Shown: positions 33,092 to 41,329, counted from the first letter of the stretch. The stretch: 57,039 bases of DNA from Streptosporangium nondiastaticum (GCF_003011965.1 NZ_PXWG01000035.1:1-57039), one strand, 5' to 3'. Numbers and translations are program-made. The notes: generated by a model from the sequence alone, not told the origin.

Positions 33092-34651
33092 TCAGACGCC
33101 CGTGCGGACCTGGGCGTGGTGGCGCTCCAGCAGCCCTTGCACGACCTCGCGCATGTACGCGCAGTAGCCCGGCGACATCACCTGGATCGACCCGTTCTCC
33201 TCCTCCAGCGCGCCCGCGGACCCGCCCGAGCAGGTGCCCTGCAGCTCGCAGCCCTGGCAGCCGGGGCCGTTGGTGTAGGCGCGCATGCCGTAGTCGCGGT
33301 AGGCCGAGGAGTTGAACACGCCCCGCCAGTCGTCGATGGTGCCGAGCTTGCGGGCCGTCGCCTTGCAGGCGAACACGCTGCCGTTGGGCTCGATGGACAG
33401 CTGCCGGCCCACGGCCGGGCACGTCTTGTAGTCCGCCTGGGCCGCCCACTTCGCCTCGTCGGCGATCATCTGGAACGTCTGGTACCAGTAGCCGCTGAGC
33501 TGCACCCCGCGCTCGCGCCCGTAGTCGACGGCGGCCAGCAGCTTCTGCGCCACGTCGTGCGGGCTGTGCTGTTCGAAGAACTCGCGGGCCTGGAAGGAGA
33601 CGATCACGTCCAGGGAGTCCAGGCCGGCCTCGGCGACGAAGTCGATCAGGGGGGTTCCCCACTTGTCCCAGGTGTACTGCGACAGGACCGTGGTGATGCT
33701 GACGGGCACGCCCGCGGCCTTCATGTCGAGGATGGCCTTGCGGACCACGGGCCACGGCGTGCGCTGCTGCTGCCCGCCGCGGAACTCCCCGGTCTCGGGG
33801 ACGAGGTAGTCGATCGAGACGGTGGTGGCGACCCGGTACTCGGCGAGCGCCTTGAGGAGTTCGTCGTCGATGCGCGAGCCGTTGCTCGTCATGTCGTACG
33901 ACAGTGAGACGCCGTCGTGGAAGTGCCCGAAGGTGCGCAGGATGTGCAGGATCGTGTTGCGGGCGAGCGTCGGCTCGCCGCCGAAGAAGGACACGGTGAG
34001 CTCGCCGCCGCCGTTGGCCTTCCGTAGCGCCACCGCCTCCCGCAGCGTCTTCTCCGCGACCTGCGGGGACATGTGCATCGAGGGGTTGCGGGCGCCGTCG
34101 GTGCCCTCGTTCCAGTCGCCGCGGGCGAGCGTCGGCCCGCTGTCGCCGCGCGCCGTGCGCAGCTGGACGAGGACCGGGCCGGGCTTGACGGACTCCCCGG
34201 AGGTGTTGCGCTCCTCGACGCCGCCGTCGAAGTTGTAGGCGAAACAGCCCTGACAGGAGAAGTTGCAGGCGTTGGTCAGCACGAGCTGGATCGAGGAGTG
34301 GAAGACGCCGCTGCTGAGCGCCTCGCCGCGGGCGGCGAGGAGTTCGTCGATCTGCGCCGCCTCGTCGTGGCCGGCCTCCACCAGGTACTGCGCCTCGATG
34401 AGGCTGTCCACGGTCTCGCTGCCCGCCCGGGCGCGCAGCTCGTCCAGCGGGATGCCGCCGGCGGCCTCGCGCAGCAGCGCGACCGTGTCGCGGTCCACCA
34501 GGCGGGCGTTGCCGAAGAGGGAGTGGAAGGCCACCGTGCGCTCGGTGCCGTCGTAGGCGTCGAGCCGGCCGCCGAACCGCGAGAAGTCGCGGTCCCCGGC
34601 GGTGCGCATCGTACGGACGTAGCGGGAGGACTGGTAAACCGGAGCCGACAT
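33092..34651 (-). CDS. Radical SAM/SPASM peptide-modifying enzyme with N-terminal RRE-like domain
   Basis: A 519-residue protein starting at ATG 34651 behind AGGAGGAAG. Residues about 38-95 (VAFHSLFGNARLVD, VDSLIEAQYLVEA) look like the PqqD-like peptide-recognition region of RiPP maturases. The radical SAM cluster motif CNFSCQGC uses Cys129, 133 and 136, and GGEP is at 224-227. About 85 residues separate the two, roughly twice the usual, because of a charged insert. The C-terminal SPASM domain has Cys411, 429, 465, 468, 474 and 497, and the seventh expected position is Ser478 (TCSGGS). It probably crosslinks or otherwise modifies the 55-aa precursor encoded just upstream. Confidence 0.93.
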   Translation of the reverse strand: MSAPVYQSSRYVRTMRTAGDRDFSRFGGRLDAYDGTERTVAFHSLFGNARLVDRDTVALLREAAGGIPLDELRARAGSETVDSLIEAQYLVEAGHDEAAQIDELLAARGEALSSGVFHSSIQLVLTNACNFSCQGCFAYNFDGGVEERNTSGESVKPGPVLVQLRTARGDSGPTLARGDWNEGTDGARNPSMHMSPQVAEKTLREAVALRKANGGGELTVSFFGGEPTLARNTILHILRTFGHFHDGVSLSYDMTSNGSRIDDELLKALAEYRVATTVSIDYLVPETGEFRGGQQQRTPWPVVRKAILDMKAAGVPVSITTVLSQYTWDKWGTPLIDFVAEAGLDSLDVIVSFQAREFFEQHSPHDVAQKLLAAVDYGRERGVQLSGYWYQTFQMIADEAKWAAQADYKTCPAVGRQLSIEPNGSVFACKATARKLGTIDDWRGVFNSSAYRDYGMRAYTNGPGCQGCELQGTCSGGSAGALEEENGSIQVMSPGYCAYMREVVQGLLERHHAQVRTGV

Positions 34652-34726
34652 CGGTGGACTTCCTCCTGGATCTGGTGCGGACCGAACGGGGCCGGGACGC
34701 CGGCCGGGGGAGCGCGCCCGTGGAAC

Positions 34727-34759
34727 GGGCCCGCCGCTGGCGTGGAGCGCGGCGGGCCC
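34727..34759 (-). terminator. Hairpin between precursor peptide and radical SAM gene
   Basis: A perfect 11-bp stem GGGCCCGCCGC (34727-34737), an 11-nt loop and its complement at 34749-34759, starting 25 nt past the precursor stop. It probably acts as an attenuator so that precursor mRNA exceeds enzyme mRNA, a common RiPP arrangement. Confidence 0.75.
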
Positions 34760-34783
34760 GTCGGTACCGGTGCGCCGGGACTG

Positions 34784-34951
34784 CTACGCAGGGGTGACCG
34801 TTTCCTTCGTCTCGGAGACGTCCGTACAGACCGACTCCGCCTTCGGCACCGGCGTGATCGTCGGGGCGTTGCCCTTGTCGGGCGAGACGAACCCGCAAGG
34901 GCGGGACGACGCCGTGGGTGTCGGAGTGATCATCTTCTTGACTTCGGCCAT
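34784..34951 (-). CDS. RiPP precursor peptide, 55 residues, two internal repeats
   Basis: ATG 34951 lies 4 nt behind GGAGAG, which rules out the longer in-frame reading. The peptide is rich in Thr, Pro, Ser, Val and Lys and has exactly two cysteines (19 and 42). It is built of two imperfect repeats: ITPTPTASSRPCGFVS at 8-23 and ITPVPKAESVCTDVS at 32-46, both continuing to a Lys. It has no signal peptide and a very short leader (MAEVKKM). It sits directly before the radical SAM gene, separated by a hairpin, as RiPP precursors do. I know no characterised homologue. Confidence 0.85.
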   Translation of the reverse strand: MAEVKKMITPTPTASSRPCGFVSPDKGNAPTITPVPKAESVCTDVSETKETVTPA

Positions 34952-35494
34952 CAGTCTCTCCTCGCCGTGGTCTGGCGGTATGCGTGCATACGCGGTCAGC
35001 GAATCATGGCCGGGATGGGCCGGGGGATATTTGTTCCGGCCACTTTTTTCGGAGCGTATTACTTGATCGGGGCCGCTGGTATTAGCGCATGAACGGTATG
35101 GATTCCTGTTCGAGAACGGTGCGGCGGGCGGTCCGGGGAGTGCGGGCTTCCGGCGCCACCAGGGAATATGCGGAAAACGCCGTCGCCGGAGCCTCTTACG
35201 GATATGCATGTGCATGGCATGGATCAATTGCCAGGACCTCACCGGCCGTTACGGACCGGGCCGGGAACGGACCTGGAGCGCACGATGATCTGTGGCCCGC
35301 TCTTTTCCAGTCCCGCCCGGCGCCCTTCCCGGGCCGCGGCACTGCGGCCGGGCGCGTGCGCGAGGGAGCGCGCCGGAGGACGGGAACGCGCCTCCCGGCC
35401 GCTGCGCGTGCCCGTGCGCGCGCCCTGCCGCAGGCGCGCGCGGGCTCGGCAGGGCCGCGGGAGCGCGGGGGAGGGGGCCGCGGAGCGGCGGAGG
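34952..35494. other. Long leader/promoter region upstream of the precursor peptide
   Basis: No credible gene lies in these 543 bp. The part nearest the precursor (about 34952-35240) is clearly poorer in GC than its surroundings, with TAATAC-like hexamers on the minus strand (for example within CGCTAATACC near 35085), and probably holds a dedicated promoter. The part next to the oxygenase stop is an extremely GC-rich run of CGCGC-type sequence that could fold and terminate transcription. Confidence 0.55.
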
Positions 35495-36454
35495 TCAGCG
35501 CAGGTCGTCCCAGGTGATGACCGGGCTCGCGGACCGCAGGCCGAAGTCCACGGCCGGATTCCGTACGGGCCACTTCAAGCGCAGCCAGCAGGGCACGGTG
35601 GCGGCAATGCCGTCGTCGGCCGCGAGATGCCAGAACGTATTCGAATCCTGGCGGGCGAAATACGGGCAGAACAGCGAGATCACCAGCGTCACCCGGTGGC
35701 CCTTCGTCACGGGCGTGACCGCATGGAAGATCCGGCTGCCGTGGAGGAACAGCGTCGCGCCGCGCTCGCCGAGATCCGCCTCGCGGAATCGGGAATCCTC
35801 CGGCACAGGCCCGGGGAATTCGTCGGTACGCCCCAGGAAGTACGTGAAGCGGCCGCCGTCGTAGTCGTCGTAGCCGCTGAGCTGAATCGTGAAGACGTAG
35901 TCCATGCCGTCGCGGTGCCAGCGGACGCCGCCCTGCCGGCCCCCGCCCTCGCCGTAATTGATCTGAGCCGTGGGCAGCCGCAGCGGATGGGGAATCAACG
36001 GAATGCCGACCAGCCGCGAACAGGTGAGGAGGAATTCACGGTCGCGGATCATGTTGGCGATGAACGGCGAGAGGAGGTCGGCGGCGCGCAGCCGCCGCGT
36101 CGCGGTGAACCCCGCGTCCTGCGCCGCCGCTTCGAGCTGCTCGCACACCGCGGTCAGCCGCTCCAGCCCCTCGTCCGTCAGGAGGCGCCACGGCCCCGCG
36201 ACGGCCGTGTCGTCGACGTGTTCCTCCGCCCGCAGGAGTTCGCCGCCGCGATATCCGAACTCCCGCAGCGACACCCGCGGCACGTCCGCGAGGGGCGCGA
36301 CGAACCGGCTCCGCCAGGGCGGCTCCGCGGGCAGCCGGGCGCTGCGCAGCGGAGGCCTGGCGCGCAGCGCCTTCATGACCTTCCGGAATCCGTCGGGGGC
36401 CTGGGGCAGCTCGAGTGCGCTCGGTCTGCCGCTCACTTCCGGCGCTGTGGGCAC
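35495..36454 (-). CDS. 2OG-Fe(II)-type oxygenase at head of RiPP-like cluster
   Basis: A 319-residue protein starting at GTG 36454 behind AAGGAGATG. A double-stranded beta-helix with iron ligands is visible: WHRDGMDY (His180, Asp182) and GSRIFHAVTPVTKGHR (His244, with Arg254 for 2-oxoglutarate). FTYFLGRTDEF lies between. The N-terminal 130 residues are helical and unassigned. It is a hydroxylase candidate acting on the peptide or on a released product. It is divergent from the esterase gene and separated from the precursor by a long leader. Confidence 0.88.
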   Translation of the reverse strand: MPTAPEVSGRPSALELPQAPDGFRKVMKALRARPPLRSARLPAEPPWRSRFVAPLADVPRVSLREFGYRGGELLRAEEHVDDTAVAGPWRLLTDEGLERLTAVCEQLEAAAQDAGFTATRRLRAADLLSPFIANMIRDREFLLTCSRLVGIPLIPHPLRLPTAQINYGEGGGRQGGVRWHRDGMDYVFTIQLSGYDDYDGGRFTYFLGRTDEFPGPVPEDSRFREADLGERGATLFLHGSRIFHAVTPVTKGHRVTLVISLFCPYFARQDSNTFWHLAADDGIAATVPCWLRLKWPVRNPAVDFGLRSASPVITWDDLR

Positions 36455-36561
36455 GAGGCATCTCCTTTTCGGGAAACGCGTGCGGAACCGGCCGACGGGC
36501 CATCCGAGAATCTCCCACCGGGCCGGGTCACTGGCAAGAGCCGCGACGCACCTTTCTGAGT

Positions 36562-36587
36562 TGCTGCATTTATGGAGATATGTAGCA
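36562..36587. promoter_or_regulatory. AT-rich imperfect inverted repeat in divergent promoter region
   Basis: TGCTGCATTTAT (36562-36573) faces ATATGTAGCA (36578-36587) across GGAG. It lies between the oxygenase that opens the RiPP-like cluster (start 36454) and the esterase (start 36608), in the only AT-rich patch there. It is a candidate operator shared by both. Confidence 0.4.
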
Positions 36588-36607
36588 TTTTCAGGGAGGT
36601 GCGATGG

Positions 36608-37924
36608 ATGCAGATCTCCGCAGGCCCGCTGGACTGGTCCCTGGTGAGCGGATGGATTCCGGTCGCCCTCCTGGCCGTGGGACTGTGCGCCCTCGCGGCG
36701 CTCCTCTTCTCCCGCCGCCGCACCTGGTGGACCCGGTGGGCCCCGGCGGCCGTCCTGCTCGCCGCCGCCGCGACCTGGCTCCTGCGCACCGCCGTCGACG
36801 ACTGGTGGCAGCCCTTCCCCGACCCCCTGCCCACCGGCGTGGTGGTCTGGGCCGGGATCGCCGTCCTCGGCGTGTGCCTCGCCGCCTTCCGCATCCCGCT
36901 GCTCCGTCCGCGGCACTGGGCCGGCGCCGTCCTCGCCGGCCTCCTCGTCGTCCTCCTCGGGGCCTCCGAGATCAACCGGCACTTCGACCAGTACCCCACC
37001 GCCCGCAGCGCCCTCAACTCCTGGCTCACCAAGACCACGAGCATCACCGAGGCCACCGGGAGCACCGAACCCGTCCTGCGCGTCCCCGCCGGCAAGACCG
37101 TCGCCGACGTCTGGCGCCCGCCCGCCGGCATGGCCGAGCACGGCACCCTCTCCAAGTCGTCCGTCCCCGGCGTCAGATCCGGCTTCCACGCCCGCAGCGC
37201 CTACGTCTACCTGCCGCCCGCCTACCGGGCCACGCCGCGCCCGCTCCTGCCGGTCGTCGTCCTCATGGCCGGGCAGCCGGGATCGCCCGACGACTGGATC
37301 AACTCCGGGCGCCTCGTCGACATGATGAACGCCTTCGCGGGCGAGCACCGCGGCCTCGCGCCCGTGGTCGTCGTCGTGGACCCGCTCGGCTCCCAGTTCG
37401 CCAACACCCTCTGCCTCGACTCCCGCCTCGGCAACGTCCAGACCTACCTCGCCACCGACGTCCCCGACTGGATCCGCTCCCACCTCCAGGTCGCCCCCGC
37501 CCGCACCTCCTGGGTCATCTCCGGCATCTCCTTCGGCGGCACCTGCTCGATCCAGCTCGGCGTCAACGCCCCCCAGGTCTACGGCGTCGTCAACGACATC
37601 TCCGGCCAGGAGGCACCCACCCTCGGCAGCCGGCAGAAGACCGTCGACAAAGCCTTCGGCGGCGACGCCGCCGCCTTCACCGCCGTCAACCCCCTCGACG
37701 TGATGGCCCGGCAGCGCTTCCCCGGCACCAAGGCCGCCTTCGTCGCCGGCAGCAGCGACAGCACCTACGGACCCCAGCAGCGCAAGGTCTACGACGCGGC
37801 CGTCAAGGCCGGGATGCGGGCCGAGTGGGTCCTGCTCCCCGGGGGCCACAGCTGGCAGGTCTGGCGGCCCGGCCTGGAGAAGCAACTGCCATGGATCTCC
37901 CGTGAGACGGGGCTGACCCGATGA
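36608..37924 (+). CDS. Membrane-anchored esterase-fold alpha/beta hydrolase
   Basis: A 438-residue protein. ATG 36608 is preferred to ATG 36572 because AGGGAGGT sits just before it. Three to four N-terminal membrane helices (IPVALLAVGLCALAALLF, VVVWAGIAVLGVCLAAF, GAVLAGLLVVLLGA) are followed by an extracytoplasmic esterase domain of the antigen-85/esterase D type. The nucleophile is in SGISFGGTCS, the acid probably in GSSDSTYG, and the His in PGGHSW. It is coupled to the MprF-like gene, so it may hydrolyse aminoacyl-phosphatidylglycerol, as paired hydrolases do elsewhere. That role is inferred. Confidence 0.85.
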   Translation: MQISAGPLDWSLVSGWIPVALLAVGLCALAALLFSRRRTWWTRWAPAAVLLAAAATWLLRTAVDDWWQPFPDPLPTGVVVWAGIAVLGVCLAAFRIPLLRPRHWAGAVLAGLLVVLLGASEINRHFDQYPTARSALNSWLTKTTSITEATGSTEPVLRVPAGKTVADVWRPPAGMAEHGTLSKSSVPGVRSGFHARSAYVYLPPAYRATPRPLLPVVVLMAGQPGSPDDWINSGRLVDMMNAFAGEHRGLAPVVVVVDPLGSQFANTLCLDSRLGNVQTYLATDVPDWIRSHLQVAPARTSWVISGISFGGTCSIQLGVNAPQVYGVVNDISGQEAPTLGSRQKTVDKAFGGDAAAFTAVNPLDVMARQRFPGTKAAFVAGSSDSTYGPQQRKVYDAAVKAGMRAEWVLLPGGHSWQVWRPGLEKQLPWISRETGLTR

Positions 37925-37956
37925 GCGACGTCCGTGAGGCAGGGCCCGTCCGATGA
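37921..37956 (+). other. 11-codon coupling mini-ORF between esterase and MprF-like gene
   Basis: ATGA at 37921 overlaps the esterase stop. The frame encodes MSDVREAGPVR and its own stop overlaps the next ATGA at 37953. The two junctions are 32-bp-spaced copies of CCGATGAGCGA. It may pass ribosomes by termination-reinitiation, or simply be a relic of a duplicated junction. Confidence 0.45.
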
Positions 37957-40475
37957 GCGAGACCACCGCCCCACCGCCCACGCCCACCCCCGGCGACAGC
38001 ACCCACCCCTGGCGCGTCACCCTCGACCGGCTGCTCGCCCCCGTCCGGCACGCCCCCTTCACCCTCGGATTCCTCGCCGTGCTGTGGATCGTCGGAGCCG
38101 TCACCGGCAGCCTCGGCAGCGGCCCGAGCCGGCACCGCATGGAACACGTCGGCGTCGGCGTCCCCGCCCTCGCCGAAGGCCGCTGGTGGACCCCCGTCAG
38201 CTCCCTGCTGTGGTGCCCCGGGCTCGGCGGCTACCTCGGCGCCACCGCCATCATCCTGCTCCTCGTCACCCCCGCCGAGCGGCGCCTGGGCGTCGCCCGC
38301 ACCGCGGCCGTCCTCATCGGCGGCCAGATCCTCGGCACGCTGCTGGGCACCGGCATCGTCCAGCTCGGCAACGTCGCGGGGGAGTGGTGGCTGGAAGAGC
38401 TCGCCGGCTACCTCGCCGTCTCCCCGACCGTCGGCGCCCTCGCCGTCGGCGGCGTCCTCAGCTACCGGCTCACCGCCCTGTGGCGGCGCCGCACCCGCCT
38501 CGGCATCGTCGCCTTCGCCCTCGTCATGTCCCTCTACGTCGGCCACCTCCAGGGCGTCCTGCGCCTCGGCGGCGCCGCCGTCGGCCTCCTCCTGGGCGCG
38601 GTCCTGTACCGCAGGGCCGGGCCGCTGCGCCTGCGGCACTCCTCCCACACCGAGGCCCGCGTCCTCGTCGCGCTCGTCGTGGCCGCCGCCGCCCTCGGCC
38701 CCATGGTCGCGATCCTCTACCGCGACGCCTACGGGCCCCTCAACTCCTTCCAGCTCTACGTCTCCGTCCAGCCCACCGGGCAGGAGGTCGCCGACGCCTG
38801 CGCCGCCTCCGCCGAGGACTGCCACTTCGTACACGCCCTGCGGAACTTCTACGACTCGCCCGCCGCCGTCATGGCCGTCCTCGTCCCCGCGCTGATGCTC
38901 GTCCTCGCGGAAGGGCTGCGCCGCGGGCTGCGGCTCGCCTGGAGCCTGGCGGTGCTGGTCCACCTCGCCTGGATCGCCCTGTTCTCCTGGTGGCTGCACG
39001 ACTTCCTCAGCCACCCCGCCGGCTGGGCCGAGCCCGCGGACCGCTCGACGTACGCCCAGGCCTTCGCGGAACAGATGCTGCTGCCCGTCCTCATCGTGGT
39101 CCTCCTGATCGTCACCCGCGCCCGCTTCGGCCTGCGGCTGCCGCGCCCGGCGACCCGCGGCCTCGCGGCCGTCGTCGGCGGCTCCCTCGTACTGGCCTGC
39201 GCCGCGTACGTGGGCATCGGCTACGCCGCACGCGACCAGTACGACCCGGCGGCCACGCCCCGGGTGCTCTTCTCCGGGCTGGCCTCGGAGTTCCTGCCGC
39301 CCACCCTGCTCGCCACCTTCACCGACTGGCCGGTCCCGGTCGGCGGCACGGCCCAGGCCCTCTTCCACTACTGCGGGCTCGTCTTCTGGCTCGTCACCCT
39401 CGTAGCGCTGCTCGTCACCTTCCGCCGCCCGCGCCTGCACACCGACGCCGACGCCGCCGTGCGCGCCCGCGAGCTCCTCACCGCACACGGCGGCTCGACG
39501 CTGTCGTTCCTGACGACCTGGGACGGCAACTACTACTGGTTCGACGCGGCCGGCCGCTCCGCCGTGGCCTACCGCGTGATCGCCACCGTGGCCCTGACCA
39601 CGGGCGAGCCGTTCGGCGCGCCCGACGCGCGGGCGGCCGCCGTGGGCGGCTTCGCGCGCCACTGCGACGAGCGCGGCTGGACGCCGTGCTTCTACAGCGT
39701 GGGGGAGGAGGCCCGCGCCGCGGCGGAGGCGCTCGGCTGGCGCTCGGTGCAGGTCGCCGAGGACACCGTTGTCCCCCTGCCCGGCCTCGCCTTCACGGGC
39801 AAGAAGTGGCAGGACGTCCGCACCGCGCTCAACAAGGCCAAGAAGGAGGGCATCACCGCCGAGTGGTGGTCCTACCCCGAGGCGCCGGTCGCCCTCACCG
39901 ACCAGATCCGCTCCATCTCCGAGGAGTGGGTCGCCGACAAGGGCCTGCCGGAGATGGGCTTCACCCTGGGCGGCCTGGAGGAGCTCGACGACCCGGCCGT
40001 GCGCTGCCTCATCGCCGTGGACGGCGACCGCACCGTGCACGGGATCACCAGCTGGATGCCGGTGTACGAAGCGGGCCGGCCGGCCGGCTGGACGCTGGAC
40101 TTCATGCGGCGCCGGGCCGCCGGCTTCCGCGGCTCCATGGAGTTCCTCATCGCCTCCGCCGCGCTCGGCTTCCAGGAGGAGGGCGCCCGCTTCCTCAGCC
40201 TCTCGGGTGCCCCGCTCGCCCGCAAGGCCACCGAGGAGCCCCCGGCGGCCCTGCAGCGGATCCTCGACTACGGGGGCAAGGTCCTCGAACCGGTCTACGG
40301 CTTCCGGTCGCTGCTGGCCTTCAAGTCCAAGTTCCAGCCGCAGTACCACCCCATGTACATGGCTTACCCCGACCCGGCCGCCCTGCCCGCCATCACCCGC
40401 GCGATCGGCAAGGCGTACCTGCCGCACATGACGGCGGCCCAGGGCGTACGGCTCATGCGGCAGTTCTCCGCCTGA
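37953..40475 (+). CDS. Rhomboid-like / DUF2156 fusion, lysyl- or aminoacyl-PG synthase-like (MprF-type)
   Basis: An 840-residue protein. The N-terminal ~240 residues resemble a rhomboid-type membrane domain (VPALAEGRWWTPVSSLLW), but I see no Gly-x-Ser protease motif. Further helices follow to about residue 490. The C-terminal ~320 residues form the MprF catalytic GNAT-like domain (DUF2156), with FLTTWDGNYYWF, FTGKKWQDVRTALNKAKKEG, TLDFMRRRAAGFRGSMEFLI and GFRSLLAFKSKFQPQYHPMYM. It probably transfers an amino acid from tRNA to phosphatidylglycerol at the membrane. It forms an operon with the esterase. Confidence 0.85.
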   Translation: MSETTAPPPTPTPGDSTHPWRVTLDRLLAPVRHAPFTLGFLAVLWIVGAVTGSLGSGPSRHRMEHVGVGVPALAEGRWWTPVSSLLWCPGLGGYLGATAIILLLVTPAERRLGVARTAAVLIGGQILGTLLGTGIVQLGNVAGEWWLEELAGYLAVSPTVGALAVGGVLSYRLTALWRRRTRLGIVAFALVMSLYVGHLQGVLRLGGAAVGLLLGAVLYRRAGPLRLRHSSHTEARVLVALVVAAAALGPMVAILYRDAYGPLNSFQLYVSVQPTGQEVADACAASAEDCHFVHALRNFYDSPAAVMAVLVPALMLVLAEGLRRGLRLAWSLAVLVHLAWIALFSWWLHDFLSHPAGWAEPADRSTYAQAFAEQMLLPVLIVVLLIVTRARFGLRLPRPATRGLAAVVGGSLVLACAAYVGIGYAARDQYDPAATPRVLFSGLASEFLPPTLLATFTDWPVPVGGTAQALFHYCGLVFWLVTLVALLVTFRRPRLHTDADAAVRARELLTAHGGSTLSFLTTWDGNYYWFDAAGRSAVAYRVIATVALTTGEPFGAPDARAAAVGGFARHCDERGWTPCFYSVGEEARAAAEALGWRSVQVAEDTVVPLPGLAFTGKKWQDVRTALNKAKKEGITAEWWSYPEAPVALTDQIRSISEEWVADKGLPEMGFTLGGLEELDDPAVRCLIAVDGDRTVHGITSWMPVYEAGRPAGWTLDFMRRRAAGFRGSMEFLIASAALGFQEEGARFLSLSGAPLARKATEEPPAALQRILDYGGKVLEPVYGFRSLLAFKSKFQPQYHPMYMAYPDPAALPAITRAIGKAYLPHMTAAQGVRLMRQFSA

Positions 40476-40503
40476 GCCGGGCTGCGGCCGTCCGGGACGT
40501 GTC

Positions 40504-41271
40504 CTACGGCAGCGTCAGAATCCGCGGGCCGTCCTTGGTGACGGCGACCGTGTGCTCGATGTGCGCGGCGCGGCTGCGGTCGGCGGTGCGTATCGTCCAC
40601 CCGTCGGCGTCCGTGCGGTAGGCGTTGCTGCCGCCCGCCATCAGCATCGGCTCCAGCGCGAGCACCAGGCCGTGCCGCAGCGTCATGCCCCGGCGTGGAC
40701 GGCCCCGGTTGGGCACGTGCGGGTCCTCGTGCATCTCCCGGCCGATGCCGTGGCCGCCGAAGTCCGCGGGCATGCCGTAGCCGCCGGACCGCGCGACGGT
40801 GCCGACGGCGTGTGAGATGTCCCCGAGGCGGTTGCCGGGGAGGGCCGCGGCGATGGCCGCGTCCAGCGCCCGCTGGGTGGCGTCGATCAGGGCGGTGTCG
40901 GCCGGGCGCGCCGTGCCGACGACGAAGCTGATGGCGGCGTCGCCCGTCCAGCCGTCGAGCTTGGCGCCGCAGTCGATGCTGACCAGGTCGCCGTCGCGCA
41001 GCGCGTAGTCGCTCGGGATGCCGTGCACGATGACGTCGTTGACGGACGCGCAGATCACCCCCGGGAACGGCGTGGGGGCGAAGTCGGGCTTGTAACCCAG
41101 GAAGGGGGAGCTCGCCCCGGCGTCCTTGATGACGGCGTGGGCCGCCTCGTCCAGCTCCCGCAGCGTCACGCCGGTCTTCGCCGCGTCACGGACGGCGGCC
41201 AGCGCGTTGGCCACCACCCGGCCCGCCTCGCGCATGGCGTCCAGCTCGCCGTCGGTCTTGATCTCCACCAT
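40504..41271 (-). CDS. map: Type I methionine aminopeptidase
   Basis: A 255-residue protein. ATG 41271 gives the normal start MVEIKTDGELDAMREAG. All five metal ligands are present in context: SIDCGA, WTGDAA, FGGHGIG, LALEPML and AHIEHT. There is no N-terminal SH3-binding extension. It removes initiator Met in the cytosol. Streptomyces carry several map genes. This one is away from the ribosomal operons and divergent from an XRE regulator, so it is probably a conditionally expressed paralogue. Confidence 0.93.
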   Translation of the reverse strand: MVEIKTDGELDAMREAGRVVANALAAVRDAAKTGVTLRELDEAAHAVIKDAGASSPFLGYKPDFAPTPFPGVICASVNDVIVHGIPSDYALRDGDLVSIDCGAKLDGWTGDAAISFVVGTARPADTALIDATQRALDAAIAAALPGNRLGDISHAVGTVARSGGYGMPADFGGHGIGREMHEDPHVPNRGRPRRGMTLRHGLVLALEPMLMAGGSNAYRTDADGWTIRTADRSRAAHIEHTVAVTKDGPRILTLP

Positions 41272-41306
41272 GGTTCCGGAACTCCCCTGGCTCGTCACCA
41301 ATTCTT

Positions 41307-41316
41307 ATACCGGTAT
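41307..41316. promoter_or_regulatory. Palindrome ATACCGGTAT between map and XRE gene
   Basis: This 10-bp perfect palindrome is central to the 71-bp divergent spacer and overlaps the core promoters of both genes. It is the likely operator of the XRE regulator. Confidence 0.5.
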
Positions 41317-41329
41317 TAGTATCACGGTC

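Noticed and set aside
30321..34898. A 1525-codon open frame on the minus strand
   Set aside because: Only its last 296 codons (PhyH) are a gene. The rest reads the radical SAM and carbamoyltransferase genes in the wrong frame, kept open by GC bias.
34784..34951. Lanthipeptide or thiopeptide precursor
   Set aside because: The cluster has no LanB/LanC/LanM or YcaO gene; the neighbouring modifying enzyme is a radical SAM protein.
34952..35242. 97-codon N-terminal extension of the precursor peptide
   Set aside because: A good ribosome binding site precedes ATG 34951, and the extension is in promoter-like DNA with no conserved features.
35196..35573. 125-codon minus-strand frame between oxygenase and precursor
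   Set aside because: It overlaps the oxygenase end, is Arg/Pro/Ala-rich and has no ribosome binding site.
37953..38680. Active rhomboid protease domain in the MprF-like protein
   Set aside because: The membrane layout is similar, but I see no GxSG-type serine or matching His.
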